Assembly: GCF_000622145.1 (NCBI RefSeq)
Contig: NZ_KK211403.1
Location: 69,210 to 133,209, forward strand
DNA length: 64,000 nt
Reading direction: 5' to 3'
Source of the DNA: Paracoccus yeei ATCC BAA-599
GTDB lineage: Bacteria > Pseudomonadota > Alphaproteobacteria > Rhodobacterales > Rhodobacteraceae
Under the pieces are notes generated by a model, which did no database searches, was not told the DNA's origin, and was given only the letters and a program-made list of their open reading frames with translations. Of the stretch, positions 33,145 to 43,819 are shown piece after piece; the first letter of the stretch is position 1, and each line of letters starts with the position of its first letter. The translations under genes and the position numbers were made by a program.

Positions 33145-34461
33145 TCAGACCTCCTCGATGCGCAGCTCCACCGGGTCGCCCGCGATGACGCCGGTGCCGG
33201 GCAGGGCCTCGATCGCGTGGTCGATGGCCTCGGGCGTGGTCTTGTGGGTGACGATCAGGACCGGCGCGACCCCCGCCGTCTGCTGGTGGCCGTATTGCCG
33301 CATCCGGTCGATCGAGATGCCCGCATCGCCCAGGACGCTCGCGACCTTGGCCAGCGCGCCCGGCTTGTCGGTCAGGGCCAGGCGGATGTAATAAGCGGCT
33401 GGCACGGCGGTGCGCGCGGGCTGGGGCAGGGCCAGGCCGCTGGCCGGCAGGCCAAAGGCCGGCATGCGCACGCCGCGCGCGATCTCCACGATGTCGGACA
33501 GGACGGCGCTGGCGGTCGGGCCTTCGCCGGCGCCCGCGCCCCGCAGGACGATCTGCCCGACGGAGTCGCCCTCGATCACCACCATGTTCGTGCCGCCCTG
33601 CAACTGCCCCAGCGGGCTGTCGGCGGGGACAAGGCAGGGGGACATGCGCTGTTCCAGGCCCCGGCCCGTCATCTGCGCCACGCCCAGCAGCTTGATGCGA
33701 TAGCCCATGTCGGCTGCGCGGCGGATGTCGTCGATGCTGACCCGCTCGATCCCCTCGATCTCGACCGCGTCGAAGGTGGGCCGGGTGCCGAAGGCGATGG
33801 CGGCCAGGATCGCCAGCTTGTGGCTGGCGTCGATGCCGCCCACGTCCAGCGTCGGGTCCGCCTCCAGATAGCCCAGCTGGCGCGCCTCCTCGAAGACGGT
33901 CTCATAAGGCAGGCCGGCGTTTTCCATCCGGGTCAGGATATAGTTGCAGGTGCCGTTCATGACGCCCATGACGCGGCGGATCTCGTTCCCGGCCAGGGAC
34001 TCGGTCATGGTCTTGATGACCGGGATGCCGCCGGCAACGGCCGCCTCAAAGCGCAGGACGCAGCCGTTCGCCTCGGCCAGTTCCGCCAGTTCCTGGCCAT
34101 GGATCGCCAGCAGCGCCTTGTTGGCGCTCACCACATCCTTGCCGGCCTTCAGCGCGGCGGTCACCGCCTCGCGCGCGACGCCCTCGTCGCCGCCGACCAG
34201 TTCGACGAACACGTCCACGTCCTCGCGCAGGGCAAGGGCGCGCGGGTCGTCCTCCCAGGCATAGGCCGACAGGTCCACCGCGCGGTTCTTCATCCGGTCG
34301 CGGGCGCTGACGGCGCTGATGGCGACGGGGCGGCCCGACCGGGTGGCCAGCAGCGCGGCATGGTTCTGGATGATCCTGACGGTGCCGGTGCCGACCGTCC
34401 CCAGGCCTGCGATGCCGAGACGAAGCGGAGAGGCGTCTTGCCCCTTGTTCTGGGCGGTCAT
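33145..34461 (-). CDS. hom: Homoserine dehydrogenase
   Basis: The 438-residue enzyme reduces aspartate semialdehyde to homoserine for Thr and Met synthesis. It has the Rossmann motif GIAGLGTVGTGTV, catalytic-region KDVVSANKALLA, AAVAGGIPVI and GVMNGTCNYILTRM, and a C-terminal ACT domain (about 350-430, DKPGALAKVASVL) for feedback control. The start at 34461 is preceded by a weak ribosome site; upstream extensions lack similarity. Confidence 0.95.
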   Translation of the reverse strand: MTAQNKGQDASPLRLGIAGLGTVGTGTVRIIQNHAALLATRSGRPVAISAVSARDRMKNRAVDLSAYAWEDDPRALALREDVDVFVELVGGDEGVAREAVTAALKAGKDVVSANKALLAIHGQELAELAEANGCVLRFEAAVAGGIPVIKTMTESLAGNEIRRVMGVMNGTCNYILTRMENAGLPYETVFEEARQLGYLEADPTLDVGGIDASHKLAILAAIAFGTRPTFDAVEIEGIERVSIDDIRRAADMGYRIKLLGVAQMTGRGLEQRMSPCLVPADSPLGQLQGGTNMVVIEGDSVGQIVLRGAGAGEGPTASAVLSDIVEIARGVRMPAFGLPASGLALPQPARTAVPAAYYIRLALTDKPGALAKVASVLGDAGISIDRMRQYGHQQTAGVAPVLIVTHKTTPEAIDHAIEALPGTGVIAGDPVELRIEEV

Positions 34462-34526
34462 GTGAAACTCGTATCTATGGACAGGGGCGGTGTTAGCGGA
34501 TGGCGCAGCACGTTGCAACGCACGCC

Positions 34527-35054
34527 TTACGGGCCGTCGTCGCCCGGCCAGCGGCCCATGACGCCGGTCGCGCGCATGACGGCCAGGACGCGCCCGCCCA
34601 GGTCCAGGGTGGCCGCCTGGATCGACGCCAGCTCGGCCAGGCTCAGCGGCGCGTCCTGGACCTCGCCCCGGCTGCCGACAAAGGCGGGGTGCCAGCGTCC
34701 GGCATCGCCCGTCGGCCGCCACGAGGCATGGCACAACAGGTTGCGCTGCAGTTTCGCGCGGCCCAGGGCTTCGGTGATCTGGTCGCGGTCGCGCAGGCCG
34801 GGGTGGCGCCGCATGGCGGCGTCCAGTTGCTCGATCAGCGTGCCCATCGAATCGTCGGCCAGCTGGCCCATGCGTTCGACCCAGTTCTGCATCTCGGCGG
34901 GCGTCAGGTCGTCGGCCAGCCGCGCCCGGTCCAGCGCATAGATCGTGCGCTTCAGAACCTCTTCCAGCCAACCGAAGCTTGCCACGCATTGCCCCAGCGC
35001 GGCGGCGAAATCCTGGGGCAGGGTGTGATGCGCCTCGGGGCCTAGTCGCGCCAC
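34527..35054 (-). CDS. Conserved hypothetical protein
   Basis: The 175-residue protein is not recognised. It is largely helical, with SFGWLEEVLKRTIYALDRAR and a conserved-looking LCHASWRPTGDAGRWHP. A GTG at 35054 overlapping the stop of the upstream glycosyltransferase gene is the best start; a longer reading to 35294 would be antisense-like low-complexity sequence. There is no signal peptide and no membrane segment. The overlap suggests cotranscription with the glycosyltransferase. Confidence 0.65.
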   Translation of the reverse strand: MARLGPEAHHTLPQDFAAALGQCVASFGWLEEVLKRTIYALDRARLADDLTPAEMQNWVERMGQLADDSMGTLIEQLDAAMRRHPGLRDRDQITEALGRAKLQRNLLCHASWRPTGDAGRWHPAFVGSRGEVQDAPLSLAELASIQAATLDLGGRVLAVMRATGVMGRWPGDDGP

Positions 35055-35866
35055 AGCTGATCCACCCAGCCCACCGGGCGCAGGTAATGGCGCAGGTGCT
35101 TGGACAGGCTTTCGCGCCGCCGCCCGTCGAAGGTCGCGCGCAGGTGATCCAGGGCCGAGCGGTGCTGGTCCTTCTCGCTCCACCGTCCGACGATGGCGTC
35201 GGGCGGGTTCAGGTCGCCCGGAAAGATCACGATCCGCGTGCCGCGCGGGATCCGCGCCTGCCGCCAGTAGTTCAGCGGAAAGTTCGGCACGCAATGCATG
35301 CGGAAATGCGCCAGCCAGCCCTTGGGCCAGAACTTGACCCCGCCCGGCGCGTTGCGGGTGACGAAGCGCTGCTCATAGCGGAACTTGTCGGCGGCGGCCT
35401 GCGGATCGGCGCGGAAGATCTCCTGCAGGGGCTTCAGCTTGCCGACGCGCATGCGATAGACCGAGGTCTGGCCCATCTTCTCGAAGGGCGTGTTCGGGTT
35501 CAGGCCAAGCACGGTGTCGTCCGGGTCGCCAAAGGAAAAGAAATCGTCCAGACTGCCGGTGACGATCACGTCGAGGTCCAGAAACAGCACCACCCCCGTC
35601 ACGTCGCCCAGATCGCCCCATAGCCGCGATTTCGGCCACTTGCCGCGGGTGTTGACCGGGGCCTGGTATTCGAACTCGGGCAGGGGCCGCACGGCGATGT
35701 CGGGATGCAGCCCTGCGCCGTCATCGGTAAAGCAATACAGCCGGAACGGCGGCGTGATGTTGCGCGCAACCATGCCGTGCAGGCGGTTGACGAATTCGGG
35801 CCCGAACTTGGTGCCCCATTTGATGCAGATGATCTGCTTGACCGTGCTGTTGCGCCCGTCGTTCAT
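35042..35866 (-). CDS. Glycosyltransferase-like protein
   Basis: The 274-residue protein has features of GT-A enzymes: an N-terminal CIKWGTKFGPEFVNRLHGMV, YCFTDD, and the metal-binding DLD in VLFLDLDVIVTGSLDDFF. LAHFRMHCVPNFPLNYWRQA near the C-terminus is probably the acceptor region. The sugar and acceptor are unknown. GAGGCGGG precedes the ATG. The hypothetical gene follows with a 13-bp overlap. Confidence 0.78.
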   Translation of the reverse strand: MNDGRNSTVKQIICIKWGTKFGPEFVNRLHGMVARNITPPFRLYCFTDDGAGLHPDIAVRPLPEFEYQAPVNTRGKWPKSRLWGDLGDVTGVVLFLDLDVIVTGSLDDFFSFGDPDDTVLGLNPNTPFEKMGQTSVYRMRVGKLKPLQEIFRADPQAAADKFRYEQRFVTRNAPGGVKFWPKGWLAHFRMHCVPNFPLNYWRQARIPRGTRIVIFPGDLNPPDAIVGRWSEKDQHRSALDHLRATFDGRRRESLSKHLRHYLRPVGWVDQLWRD

Positions 35867-35921
35867 ACCCGCCTCGCTTTCAGAGCGCGACTCTGGCACG
35901 CGGCCCCAGGGCAGGCAAGGC

Positions 35922-36410
35922 TCACAGGATCTTCTGCAACAGCAGCAGGTCCATCCAGCGCCCGAACTTGCGCCCGGCATCCGGGAGACGGCCGACCAGG
36001 GCATAGCCCAGCGCGCGATGGAAGGCCTCGCCCACCCGGTTCTCGGCCGAAACGGCGGCGATCATGGAATGGGCGCCGGCCCGGCGGGCATGATCCTCGA
36101 TCGCCGCCATCAGCGCGCGGCCCAGCCCCCGGCCTTGGGCGTCCGGGGACAGGATGATGGTATGCTCCATGGTATGGGCATAGCCGTTGCTGGCGCGAAA
36201 CCGGTCGTAGGTCGCAAGGCCCACCGGCCGGCCCGCCGCCTCGGCCACCAGGAAGGCGCGGCCCGCCGCCTGCCGCTCGGCGATCATTCGCTGCAACGAA
36301 GGCACCGTCTTTTCCTCTGATGAAAAGGTGACGGCGGTGTCCCGGATCAGCGGGTTCCAGAAGGCCATGATCGCGGGCAGGTCGGCATCGGTGACGGAGC
36401 GGATCGTCAC
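35922..36410 (-). CDS. GNAT-family N-acetyltransferase, Pat/MddA-like
   Basis: The 162-residue protein resembles phosphinothricin/methionine-sulfone acetyltransferases: TIRSVTDADLPAIMAFWNPL, SSEEKTVPS, EHTIILSPDAQGRGLGRAL (acetyl-CoA loop) and GYALVGRLPDAGRKFGRW. The GTG at 36410 is preferred because the family begins at VTIRS and GAGG lies just upstream; an ATG at 36476 adds unrelated residues. The natural substrate is not known. Confidence 0.82.
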   Translation of the reverse strand: MTIRSVTDADLPAIMAFWNPLIRDTAVTFSSEEKTVPSLQRMIAERQAAGRAFLVAEAAGRPVGLATYDRFRASNGYAHTMEHTIILSPDAQGRGLGRALMAAIEDHARRAGAHSMIAAVSAENRVGEAFHRALGYALVGRLPDAGRKFGRWMDLLLLQKIL

Positions 36411-36458
36411 GGCGCGCCTCGGAACGGACCGGCCGCCGGGCCCCGCGCACGGCGCCCG

Positions 36459-36486
36459 GTCTTCACCGTTTTCCAAATACCCATGC
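36459..36486 (+). repeat. Dispersed 28-bp intergenic repeat, copy 3
   Basis: It reads GTCTTCACCGTTT then TCCAAATACCCATGC, three differences from copy 1. It lies between the minus-strand GNAT gene and the end of the mutase gene. Copies 2 and 3 are both followed by GAC. Confidence 0.8.
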
Positions 36487-36510
36487 GACGGATGCGAGGG
36501 GCACCGCGGT

Positions 36511-38655
<2,145 letters not shown>

Positions 38656-38712
38656 CTTGCATCCTTTCCCGTGGCCCGCTTCGCCCTATATGAAGATAAG
38701 GACGGGGGCGCG

Positions 38713-39237
38713 ATGAAACTGAAACGGTTGATCTTTCTGATGACGGTGCCGCTGCTGGCGGCGATGGGCCCACGGCCGGACGGGGAAGGGGACGGCCATC
38801 GTCCCTTCGTGCGCGGCGAAGTTCCGGCCGCGACCAGCGAGGCCAAGCCCATGTCGCGCGTCCTGCCCGAGGGCGAGCTGTCGGTCATTCCCGCCGACCA
38901 GGCCGAGCCGCAGGAATTCCTGTGGCAGGCCCGGCCGCTGGTGGTCTTTGCCGACACCGCCGCCGACCCCGACTTCGCGGCGCAGCTTGCGCAGCTGCGC
39001 CGCGACCCGGCGGCGCTTTTGCTGCGCGACGTGGTGGTCATCACCGACACCGACCCGGCGGCGAACAGCGCCTGGCGGCGGCAGTTCCGTCCAGAGGGGT
39101 TTTCCGTGGTGCTGCTGGACAAGGACGGCCAGGTCAAGCAACGCCTGCCCAGCCCCCGGTCCGTGCGCGAGATTTCCCGCGCCATCGACAAGTTTCCGCT
39201 GCGCCGGCGCGAGATCGGCCGTGCGGCACTGCCGTAG
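38713..39237 (+). CDS. DUF4174 domain protein, exported
   Basis: The 174-residue protein starts with a short hydrophobic segment (LIFLMTVPLLAAMG) and has the DUF4174 region from about 70 on: EFLWQARPLVVFADTAADPD, VVVITDTDP, GFSVVLLDKDGQVKQR and SVREISRAIDKFPLRRREI. The fold resembles a thioredoxin-like or peroxiredoxin-like domain, but no active cysteine is present. It is divergent from the mutase gene with 57 bp between. Function unknown. Confidence 0.8.
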   Translation: MKLKRLIFLMTVPLLAAMGPRPDGEGDGHRPFVRGEVPAATSEAKPMSRVLPEGELSVIPADQAEPQEFLWQARPLVVFADTAADPDFAAQLAQLRRDPAALLLRDVVVITDTDPAANSAWRRQFRPEGFSVVLLDKDGQVKQRLPSPRSVREISRAIDKFPLRRREIGRAALP

Positions 39238-39336
39238 GATCGTGCGAAAATCGAAACGACTTCATTGCGGGACGGGCCTTCGCGCATTATCTTGAGCACA
39301 GGGCAGCCCCGCTGCCCGCTGCCAAGGAGGCTTGCC

Positions 39337-39519
39337 ATGTCCAAATCGTCCCAGCCGCGCGCGACGGAACAACCCGCCCCGCCCAAGCGGCGCAGGCTGG
39401 ACCCGGCGACCGAAGTGCTGGTCGAACGCCTGCGCAGTGCCCGCACTGCGAATGAAATGGCGGTGATTGTCGGCCTGAAACCCATCAAAGGCCGCTCCGG
39501 TCCGAAGATCGCCTACTAA
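39337..39519 (+). CDS. Small conserved protein, 60 residues
   Basis: The protein is basic and Pro/Lys-rich at its N-terminus, then has a short helix VLVERLRSARTANEMAVIVG and ends with GRSGPKIAY. It is not recognised as any named family. A strong AAGGAGG lies seven bases before the ATG, which supports it as a real gene. It overlaps the convergent membrane-anchored gene by 35 bp. Confidence 0.7.
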   Translation: MSKSSQPRATEQPAPPKRRRLDPATEVLVERLRSARTANEMAVIVGLKPIKGRSGPKIAY

Positions 39520-40171
39520 GACGCTGGCGCAGCGCGGCCAGTTCGCCCGGCAGGCTTGACGACAGCAGCGCCAGTTCCGCCTGCCTTGCAGCCAGTTCGG
39601 CCTCGCGCTCCTCCTCGATGACGCGGCGCAGGGCATCCTCTCCCAGAAAGACGCTGGTCATCAGCAGGCGCAGGGCTTCCTGCCCGCTTTCCCGCGCCGC
39701 CTCGGTCAATTCCAGATAATCCCCGAACATTTCGACCGCGCGGCCGTGATCCTGGTCGGCCTGCTTCTGCATGGCCCGGGCAAAGGACGCCATGATGGAC
39801 AGCTGCCTGTAATAGGTCACGACCGGGTCGATGACCTCGGCCGGCAGGATGTGCACGTCCTCGATGATCGCGGAAAAGATGCGGTCATTGGCCTGCTCCG
39901 GGATAAAGGGGATCCGGCCGCTGTCGCGCAGCCGCGCCAGCAGCGCGGCGGTGCCGCCCGCATCCAGCCGCTGGCTTTCCAGGGCGACGACATGGGCGCG
40001 GATTTCGGCCAGCAGCGCGCGCTGCACGTCGCTGACCCGCTCGGCCCGCAGGGTGCGGGCACGGCGGCGGTTCAGCCAGTCGTTGACGGGCCAGGCCAGC
40101 ATCGCCACGGCGGCGGCGACCAGCGCCGCCAGCACCGTGGGATTGAAAAGGCTGCCCTGGGTCCCGCCCAT
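39485..40171 (-). CDS. Membrane-anchored hypothetical protein
   Basis: The 228-residue protein has one N-terminal membrane segment (VLAALVAAAVAMLAWPV), then WLNRRRARTLRAERV and a long, mainly alpha-helical and partly coiled-coil cytoplasmic region rich in Ala/Glu/Arg. It is not recognised. It lies 3 bp from the end of pccA on the same strand and is likely transcribed with it. Confidence 0.7.
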   Translation of the reverse strand: MGGTQGSLFNPTVLAALVAAAVAMLAWPVNDWLNRRRARTLRAERVSDVQRALLAEIRAHVVALESQRLDAGGTAALLARLRDSGRIPFIPEQANDRIFSAIIEDVHILPAEVIDPVVTYYRQLSIMASFARAMQKQADQDHGRAVEMFGDYLELTEAARESGQEALRLLMTSVFLGEDALRRVIEEEREAELAARQAELALLSSSLPGELAALRQRLSRRSSDRSGL

Positions 40172-40174
40172 GGA

Positions 40175-42232
40175 TCACTCGAATTCCATGATGACGTCAT
40201 CGACCTTGAGGCTTTCGCCCGGCGCAGCGTTGACCGACTTGACCACGGCACGGCGTTCGGCGCGCAGGATGTTTTCCATCTTCATCGCCTCGACGGTGGC
40301 CAGCGCCTGGCCCTCCTGCACCTCGTCGCCGGCGGCCACGTTCACCTTGACCACCAGCCCGGGCATCGGGCACAGCAGGAACTTCGAGGTGTCGGGCGGC
40401 AGCTTTTCGGGCATCAGCCGCGCCAGTTCGGCGGCGCGCGGACGGCGGACATAGGTCTTGAGATCCGCTCCCCGCACCCTCAGCCGATAGCCCGAGGGCA
40501 GGGGTTCGACCTTCATCACCAGGGGCGTGCCGTCGACCGACAGCCGCGCCAGGGACTGCCCGGGCAGCCAGTCGCTTTCCACGCGCAGCTTGTGGCCCTG
40601 CAACTCGACCGTCGAGCCCTGCTTGTCGGCGGTGATGCGCACGGGAATGTCCTGACCGGCAAGGCTGACGACCCAATGTTCGCCGACATGGCGTTCGTGG
40701 TTGTCCAGCCGCCCCGAGATGCGGCAGCGGCGGATTTCCGCCACGCGGTGCATGGCCGCGGCCGAGGCGGCGACGCGCAAGACCTCGTCCTCGGGCAGGG
40801 TCGCGCCCAGGAAGCCCTCGGGATATTCCTCGGCAATGAAGGCGGTGGAAATGTCACCCGAGACGAATTTCGGATGGTCCATCACGGCCGACAGGAAGGG
40901 CAGGTTGTGGCCGATGCCCTCGACCTCGAATTCGTCCAGCGCCAGACGCATGCGTTCGACGGCGGCCTCGCGCGTCGGCGCCCAGGTGCACAGCTTGGCG
41001 ATCATCGGGTCATAATACATGCTGATTTCGCCGCCTTCATAGACGCCGGTATCGTTGCGCACGCCGGCGGGACCCGCGGGGGGCGTGGCACCCGGCTGGG
41101 CCGGAACCCAGCGGCTGGCCGCAAGCATCGGGCCGGCCGCGACCTCGGACGGCGGGCGATAGCGCGTCAGCCGGCCGATCGAGGGCAGGAAGTTGCGATA
41201 GGGGTCCTCGGCGTAAAGCCGGCTCTCGATGGCCCAGCCGTTGATCGTCAGATCGTCCTGGGCAAAGGGCAGCGGCTCGCCCCCGGCGACGCGGATCATC
41301 TGCTCGACCAGATCGACGCCGGTGATCAGTTCGGTCACCGGATGTTCGACCTGCAGCCGGGTGTTCATTTCCAGGAAATAGAAATTGCGCTGGCCGTCGA
41401 CGATGAATTCGACGGTGCCGGCGCTGGTATAGCCCACGGCACGGGCCAGGGCGCAGGCCTGCTCGCCCATGGCCTTGCGGGTCGCGGCGTCCAGGAAGGG
41501 GCTGGGCGCCTCCTCGATGACTTTCTGGTTGCGGCGCTGGATCGAACATTCGCGTTCGTGCAGATAGACGCAGTTGCCGTGCTTGTCGGCCAGCACCTGG
41601 ATTTCGATGTGCCGGGGCTGGGTCACGAATTTCTCGATGAAGATGCGGTCGTCGCCAAAGCTGTTTGCCGCCTCGTTCTTCGAGGATTCGAAGCCTTCCC
41701 GCGCCTCCTGGTCGTTCCAGGCGATGCGCATGCCCTTGCCGCCGCCACCGGCGCTGGCCTTGATCATCACCGGATAGCCGATCTGACCCGAGATCCTCAC
41801 CGCCTCCTCGGCATCGGCGATCAGGCCCATATAGCCCGGCACCGTGCTGACGCCGGCTTCCTGCGCCAGCTTCTTCGAGGTGATCTTGTCGCCCATCGCC
41901 TCGATCGCGGGGCTGGGCGGGCCGATGAACACCACGCCCTCGGCCTCGAGCGCCTGGGCGAACTTCATGTTCTCGGACAGAAAGCCATAGCCCGGATGCA
42001 CGGCCTGCGCGCCGGTCTGGCGGATCGCATCCATGATCTTGTCGATGACGATATAGGACTGGTTCGCGGGGGCGGGACCGATGTGAACGGCCTCGTCGGC
42101 CATCTTGACGTGCAGCGCATTGCGGTCGGCGTCGGAATAGACGGCGACGGTCTTGATGCCCATGCGCCGGGCGGTCTTGATGACGCGGCAGGCGATCTCG
42201 CCCCGGTTGGCGATCAGGATTTTATCGAACAT
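40175..42232 (-). CDS. pccA: Propionyl-CoA carboxylase alpha (biotin carboxylase/carrier) subunit
   Basis: The 685-residue protein has the biotin carboxylase part (about 1-450: KILIANRGEIACRVIKTARR, the glycine-rich loop SAGGGGKGMRIAW, and EMNTRLQVEHPVTELITG) and a C-terminal biotinyl domain with VEAMKMENIL. It carboxylates biotin, and PccB then transfers CO2 to propionyl-CoA. The linker domain and length suit PccA. The gene is separated from pccB by several small genes, unusual compared with strict pairs but common in Rhodobacterales. Confidence 0.94.
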   Translation of the reverse strand: MFDKILIANRGEIACRVIKTARRMGIKTVAVYSDADRNALHVKMADEAVHIGPAPANQSYIVIDKIMDAIRQTGAQAVHPGYGFLSENMKFAQALEAEGVVFIGPPSPAIEAMGDKITSKKLAQEAGVSTVPGYMGLIADAEEAVRISGQIGYPVMIKASAGGGGKGMRIAWNDQEAREGFESSKNEAANSFGDDRIFIEKFVTQPRHIEIQVLADKHGNCVYLHERECSIQRRNQKVIEEAPSPFLDAATRKAMGEQACALARAVGYTSAGTVEFIVDGQRNFYFLEMNTRLQVEHPVTELITGVDLVEQMIRVAGGEPLPFAQDDLTINGWAIESRLYAEDPYRNFLPSIGRLTRYRPPSEVAAGPMLAASRWVPAQPGATPPAGPAGVRNDTGVYEGGEISMYYDPMIAKLCTWAPTREAAVERMRLALDEFEVEGIGHNLPFLSAVMDHPKFVSGDISTAFIAEEYPEGFLGATLPEDEVLRVAASAAAMHRVAEIRRCRISGRLDNHERHVGEHWVVSLAGQDIPVRITADKQGSTVELQGHKLRVESDWLPGQSLARLSVDGTPLVMKVEPLPSGYRLRVRGADLKTYVRRPRAAELARLMPEKLPPDTSKFLLCPMPGLVVKVNVAAGDEVQEGQALATVEAMKMENILRAERRAVVKSVNAAPGESLKVDDVIMEFE

Positions 42233-42271
42233 GACGGCTTATCTTTCCCCCGCAGTCCCTGTCTGGACATG

Positions 42272-42303
42272 AAAAAGCCGCCCTGGCGCACGGCCGGGAC
42301 GGC
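42272..42303 (-). terminator. Terminator after the 76-residue lipoprotein gene
   Basis: A 7-bp stem with one G-T pair (42277-42283 with 42297-42303) is followed on the minus strand by T5. It would separate the small lipoprotein genes from pccA, whose start is 40 bp further on. Confidence 0.65.
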
Positions 42304-42332
42304 ATGAATGGCAAACGCCTTGGCGTTCTTGA

Positions 42333-42563
42333 TCAGTAGCGGCGCTGAGTCGGCTGGCACAGCCGCACGTCGTCGCACAGCGCACCTGCGGCCGCGCCGA
42401 TGGCTGCGCCCTTGACCACGTTATGGCCGCCGACATGGGCGACGGTCGCACCGACGCCCGCGCCGATAAGGCCGCGGTCCATGTCGGTCGGGTTGATGTT
42501 CTGGGTGCAGCCGGCCACGGCCAGAAGGCCGAACCCAAGCGCGAAGACGATTTTCTTCGACAT
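42333..42563 (-). CDS. Glycine-zipper lipoprotein, paralogue of the next upstream gene
   Basis: The 76-residue protein has a lipobox signal peptide (VFALGFGLLAVAGC) with lipidated Cys19, a glycine-zipper stretch (GLIGAGVGATVA and GAAIGAAAGALC) and the end motif CDDVRLCQPTQ. It is probably an outer-membrane lipoprotein. The gene upstream encodes the same layout, so the two arose by duplication. Function unknown. Confidence 0.8.
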   Translation of the reverse strand: MSKKIVFALGFGLLAVAGCTQNINPTDMDRGLIGAGVGATVAHVGGHNVVKGAAIGAAAGALCDDVRLCQPTQRRY

Positions 42564-42617
42564 GTCGAAAGCTCCGAAAAGGGGGCGCGGCGCGTGGCGC
42601 CGTCAGCCCCGGTGAAA

Positions 42618-42866
42618 TCAGTAGCCGCGCGACTGGCAGACGCCGGCGTCGTCGCACAGCGCGCCGCCCGCAGCACCGATAAGAGCGCCGGTGCCCACGT
42701 CGCCGTCGATGATCTTGGCGACAGCCGCACCGGCCAGCGCGCCGCCGGCCGCGCGCTGCGCGTCGGGGGACAGGCCCATGCCGCCACCATAGCCCTGGTC
42801 GCAAGCAGCCAGTCCGGCGACCAGAAGGGCAACGCCAGAGAGACGGAGGATGACGGATTTTTGCAT
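42618..42866 (-). CDS. Glycine-zipper lipoprotein, tandem paralogue
   Basis: The 82-residue protein has a signal peptide with lipobox LVAGLAAC, a glycine-zipper (ALAGAAVAKII and GALIGAAGGALC) and the terminal motif CDDAGVCQSRGY, parallel to CDDVRLCQ in the downstream neighbour. It is preceded by a short spacer and shares orientation with it. The ATG at 42866 fits the signal peptide; the longer frame to 42959 is not needed. Confidence 0.8.
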   Translation of the reverse strand: MQKSVILRLSGVALLVAGLAACDQGYGGGMGLSPDAQRAAGGALAGAAVAKIIDGDVGTGALIGAAGGALCDDAGVCQSRGY

Positions 42867-42996
42867 GGTTCTTTGCCTGTATTGTGGGACCCCAAGGGGG
42901 CCGACCGTGTCAGCGATGCAGGCAATATTGCACGCCAGTATGGCGGAAGAAACTGACAACGATGTGAAAACTTGCGCGCCTGCATATTTCCGCCCA

Positions 42997-43413
42997 TCAG
43001 TCGTTCCCGTCGGCCTCGTCGTCCTCGTCCTCGTCCCAATCCAGGTCGTCCCAGTCGAACTCGGGCGCTTCGGCGGCGAAAAGCTGCGGAAAGCTCGCCT
43101 CGGCCTTTTTCATGTCGATGCGCAGCATCTGGTCATAGTCGGTCGGGTCCAGCTTGCCGATGGCGACGACCTCGCGGCCGATCAGCCAGGACAGGCGGCC
43201 GGCGTCCAGATTGCCGCGGGGAAAGGGTTCCTCGCCAAACTGCCGGATCAGCGCGGCCATGAAGCCTTCGTCCGCGCGACGATCGGCGGCCTTGCGGTCG
43301 CGAAAACGCTCGCGCTGGACCAGGGGCGTCGCCCCCTTCTTGTTGGCGCGCCGGATGGTGAATTGAAAGTCGGTGCCGGGAAGGCGGCCGGGAAAGCCGC
43401 GGTGCTTCAGCAT
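42997..43413 (-). CDS. Hypothetical protein with acidic C-terminal tail
   Basis: The 138-residue soluble protein is not assigned to a family. It has a basic N-terminal half (FQFTIRRANKKGATPLVQRE), a middle part SWLIGREVVAIGKLDPTDYD, and ends in about 20 mostly Asp/Glu residues. The strong charge split resembles proteins that bind nucleic acid or basic partners, but this is a guess. Confidence 0.65.
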   Translation of the reverse strand: MLKHRGFPGRLPGTDFQFTIRRANKKGATPLVQRERFRDRKAADRRADEGFMAALIRQFGEEPFPRGNLDAGRLSWLIGREVVAIGKLDPTDYDQMLRIDMKKAEASFPQLFAAEAPEFDWDDLDWDEDEDDEADGND

Positions 43414-43465
43414 GAGATGCCCCTTTTCTGCAGCGGATTGGCGCGCAGGCGGCGGGGCGGACGCA

Positions 43466-43493
43466 AAGGGCGCGGGCCGCCAGGCAGCCCGCG
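43466..43493 (-). terminator. Hairpin downstream of the 44-residue lipoprotein gene
   Basis: A perfect 9-bp GC stem, GGCGCGGGC (43467-43475) with GCCCGCGCC (43485-43493), is followed on the minus strand only by CTTTG, so it is a weak terminator candidate about 13 bp past the lipoprotein stop. Confidence 0.45.
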
Positions 43494-43506
43494 CCTTGGG
43501 TCGGGC

Positions 43507-43641
43507 TTAGTTGGCGCCGTATTTGCCCTGGAAGACAGGCTCGGGCTGGACCGGGGCAGGGGTGATGACCTCGGGTTCCTTCTTGGCGCAGGCAGCGGCC
43601 AGGCCGACCAGGACAAGGGCGATTGCAAGCTTTTTCGACAT
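43507..43641 (-). CDS. Very small lipoprotein (44 residues)
   Basis: The protein consists of a signal peptide with lipobox (LAIALVLVGLAAAC, Cys18) and a short Pro-rich tail AKKEPEVITPAPVQPEPVF. Such entericidin-like or anchor peptides are common but poorly characterised. A purine-rich AGGAG site lies upstream of the ATG. Confidence 0.7.
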   Translation of the reverse strand: MSKKLAIALVLVGLAAACAKKEPEVITPAPVQPEPVFQGKYGAN

Positions 43642-43819
43642 GATGTCGTGCTCCTGTGTTGCGGGGCGGGGCCCCGACTGCTCGGGTTGGATTCGGCTGC
43701 CATCGGCGGCCGAGACCACAGCATAGTCAGAGCCTTGGGCGCATCACAGGCGGCGAGATCGCGTTTCGTCCGGCGGGCAGGCCCCTGTGGCAGGCTTGCA
43801 TCATAGCGGATATTCGCCA

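Noticed and set aside
39746..42307. Long plus-strand open frame antisense to pccA
   Set aside because: pccA is complete with all motifs on the minus strand; the antisense frame has no recognisable domain.
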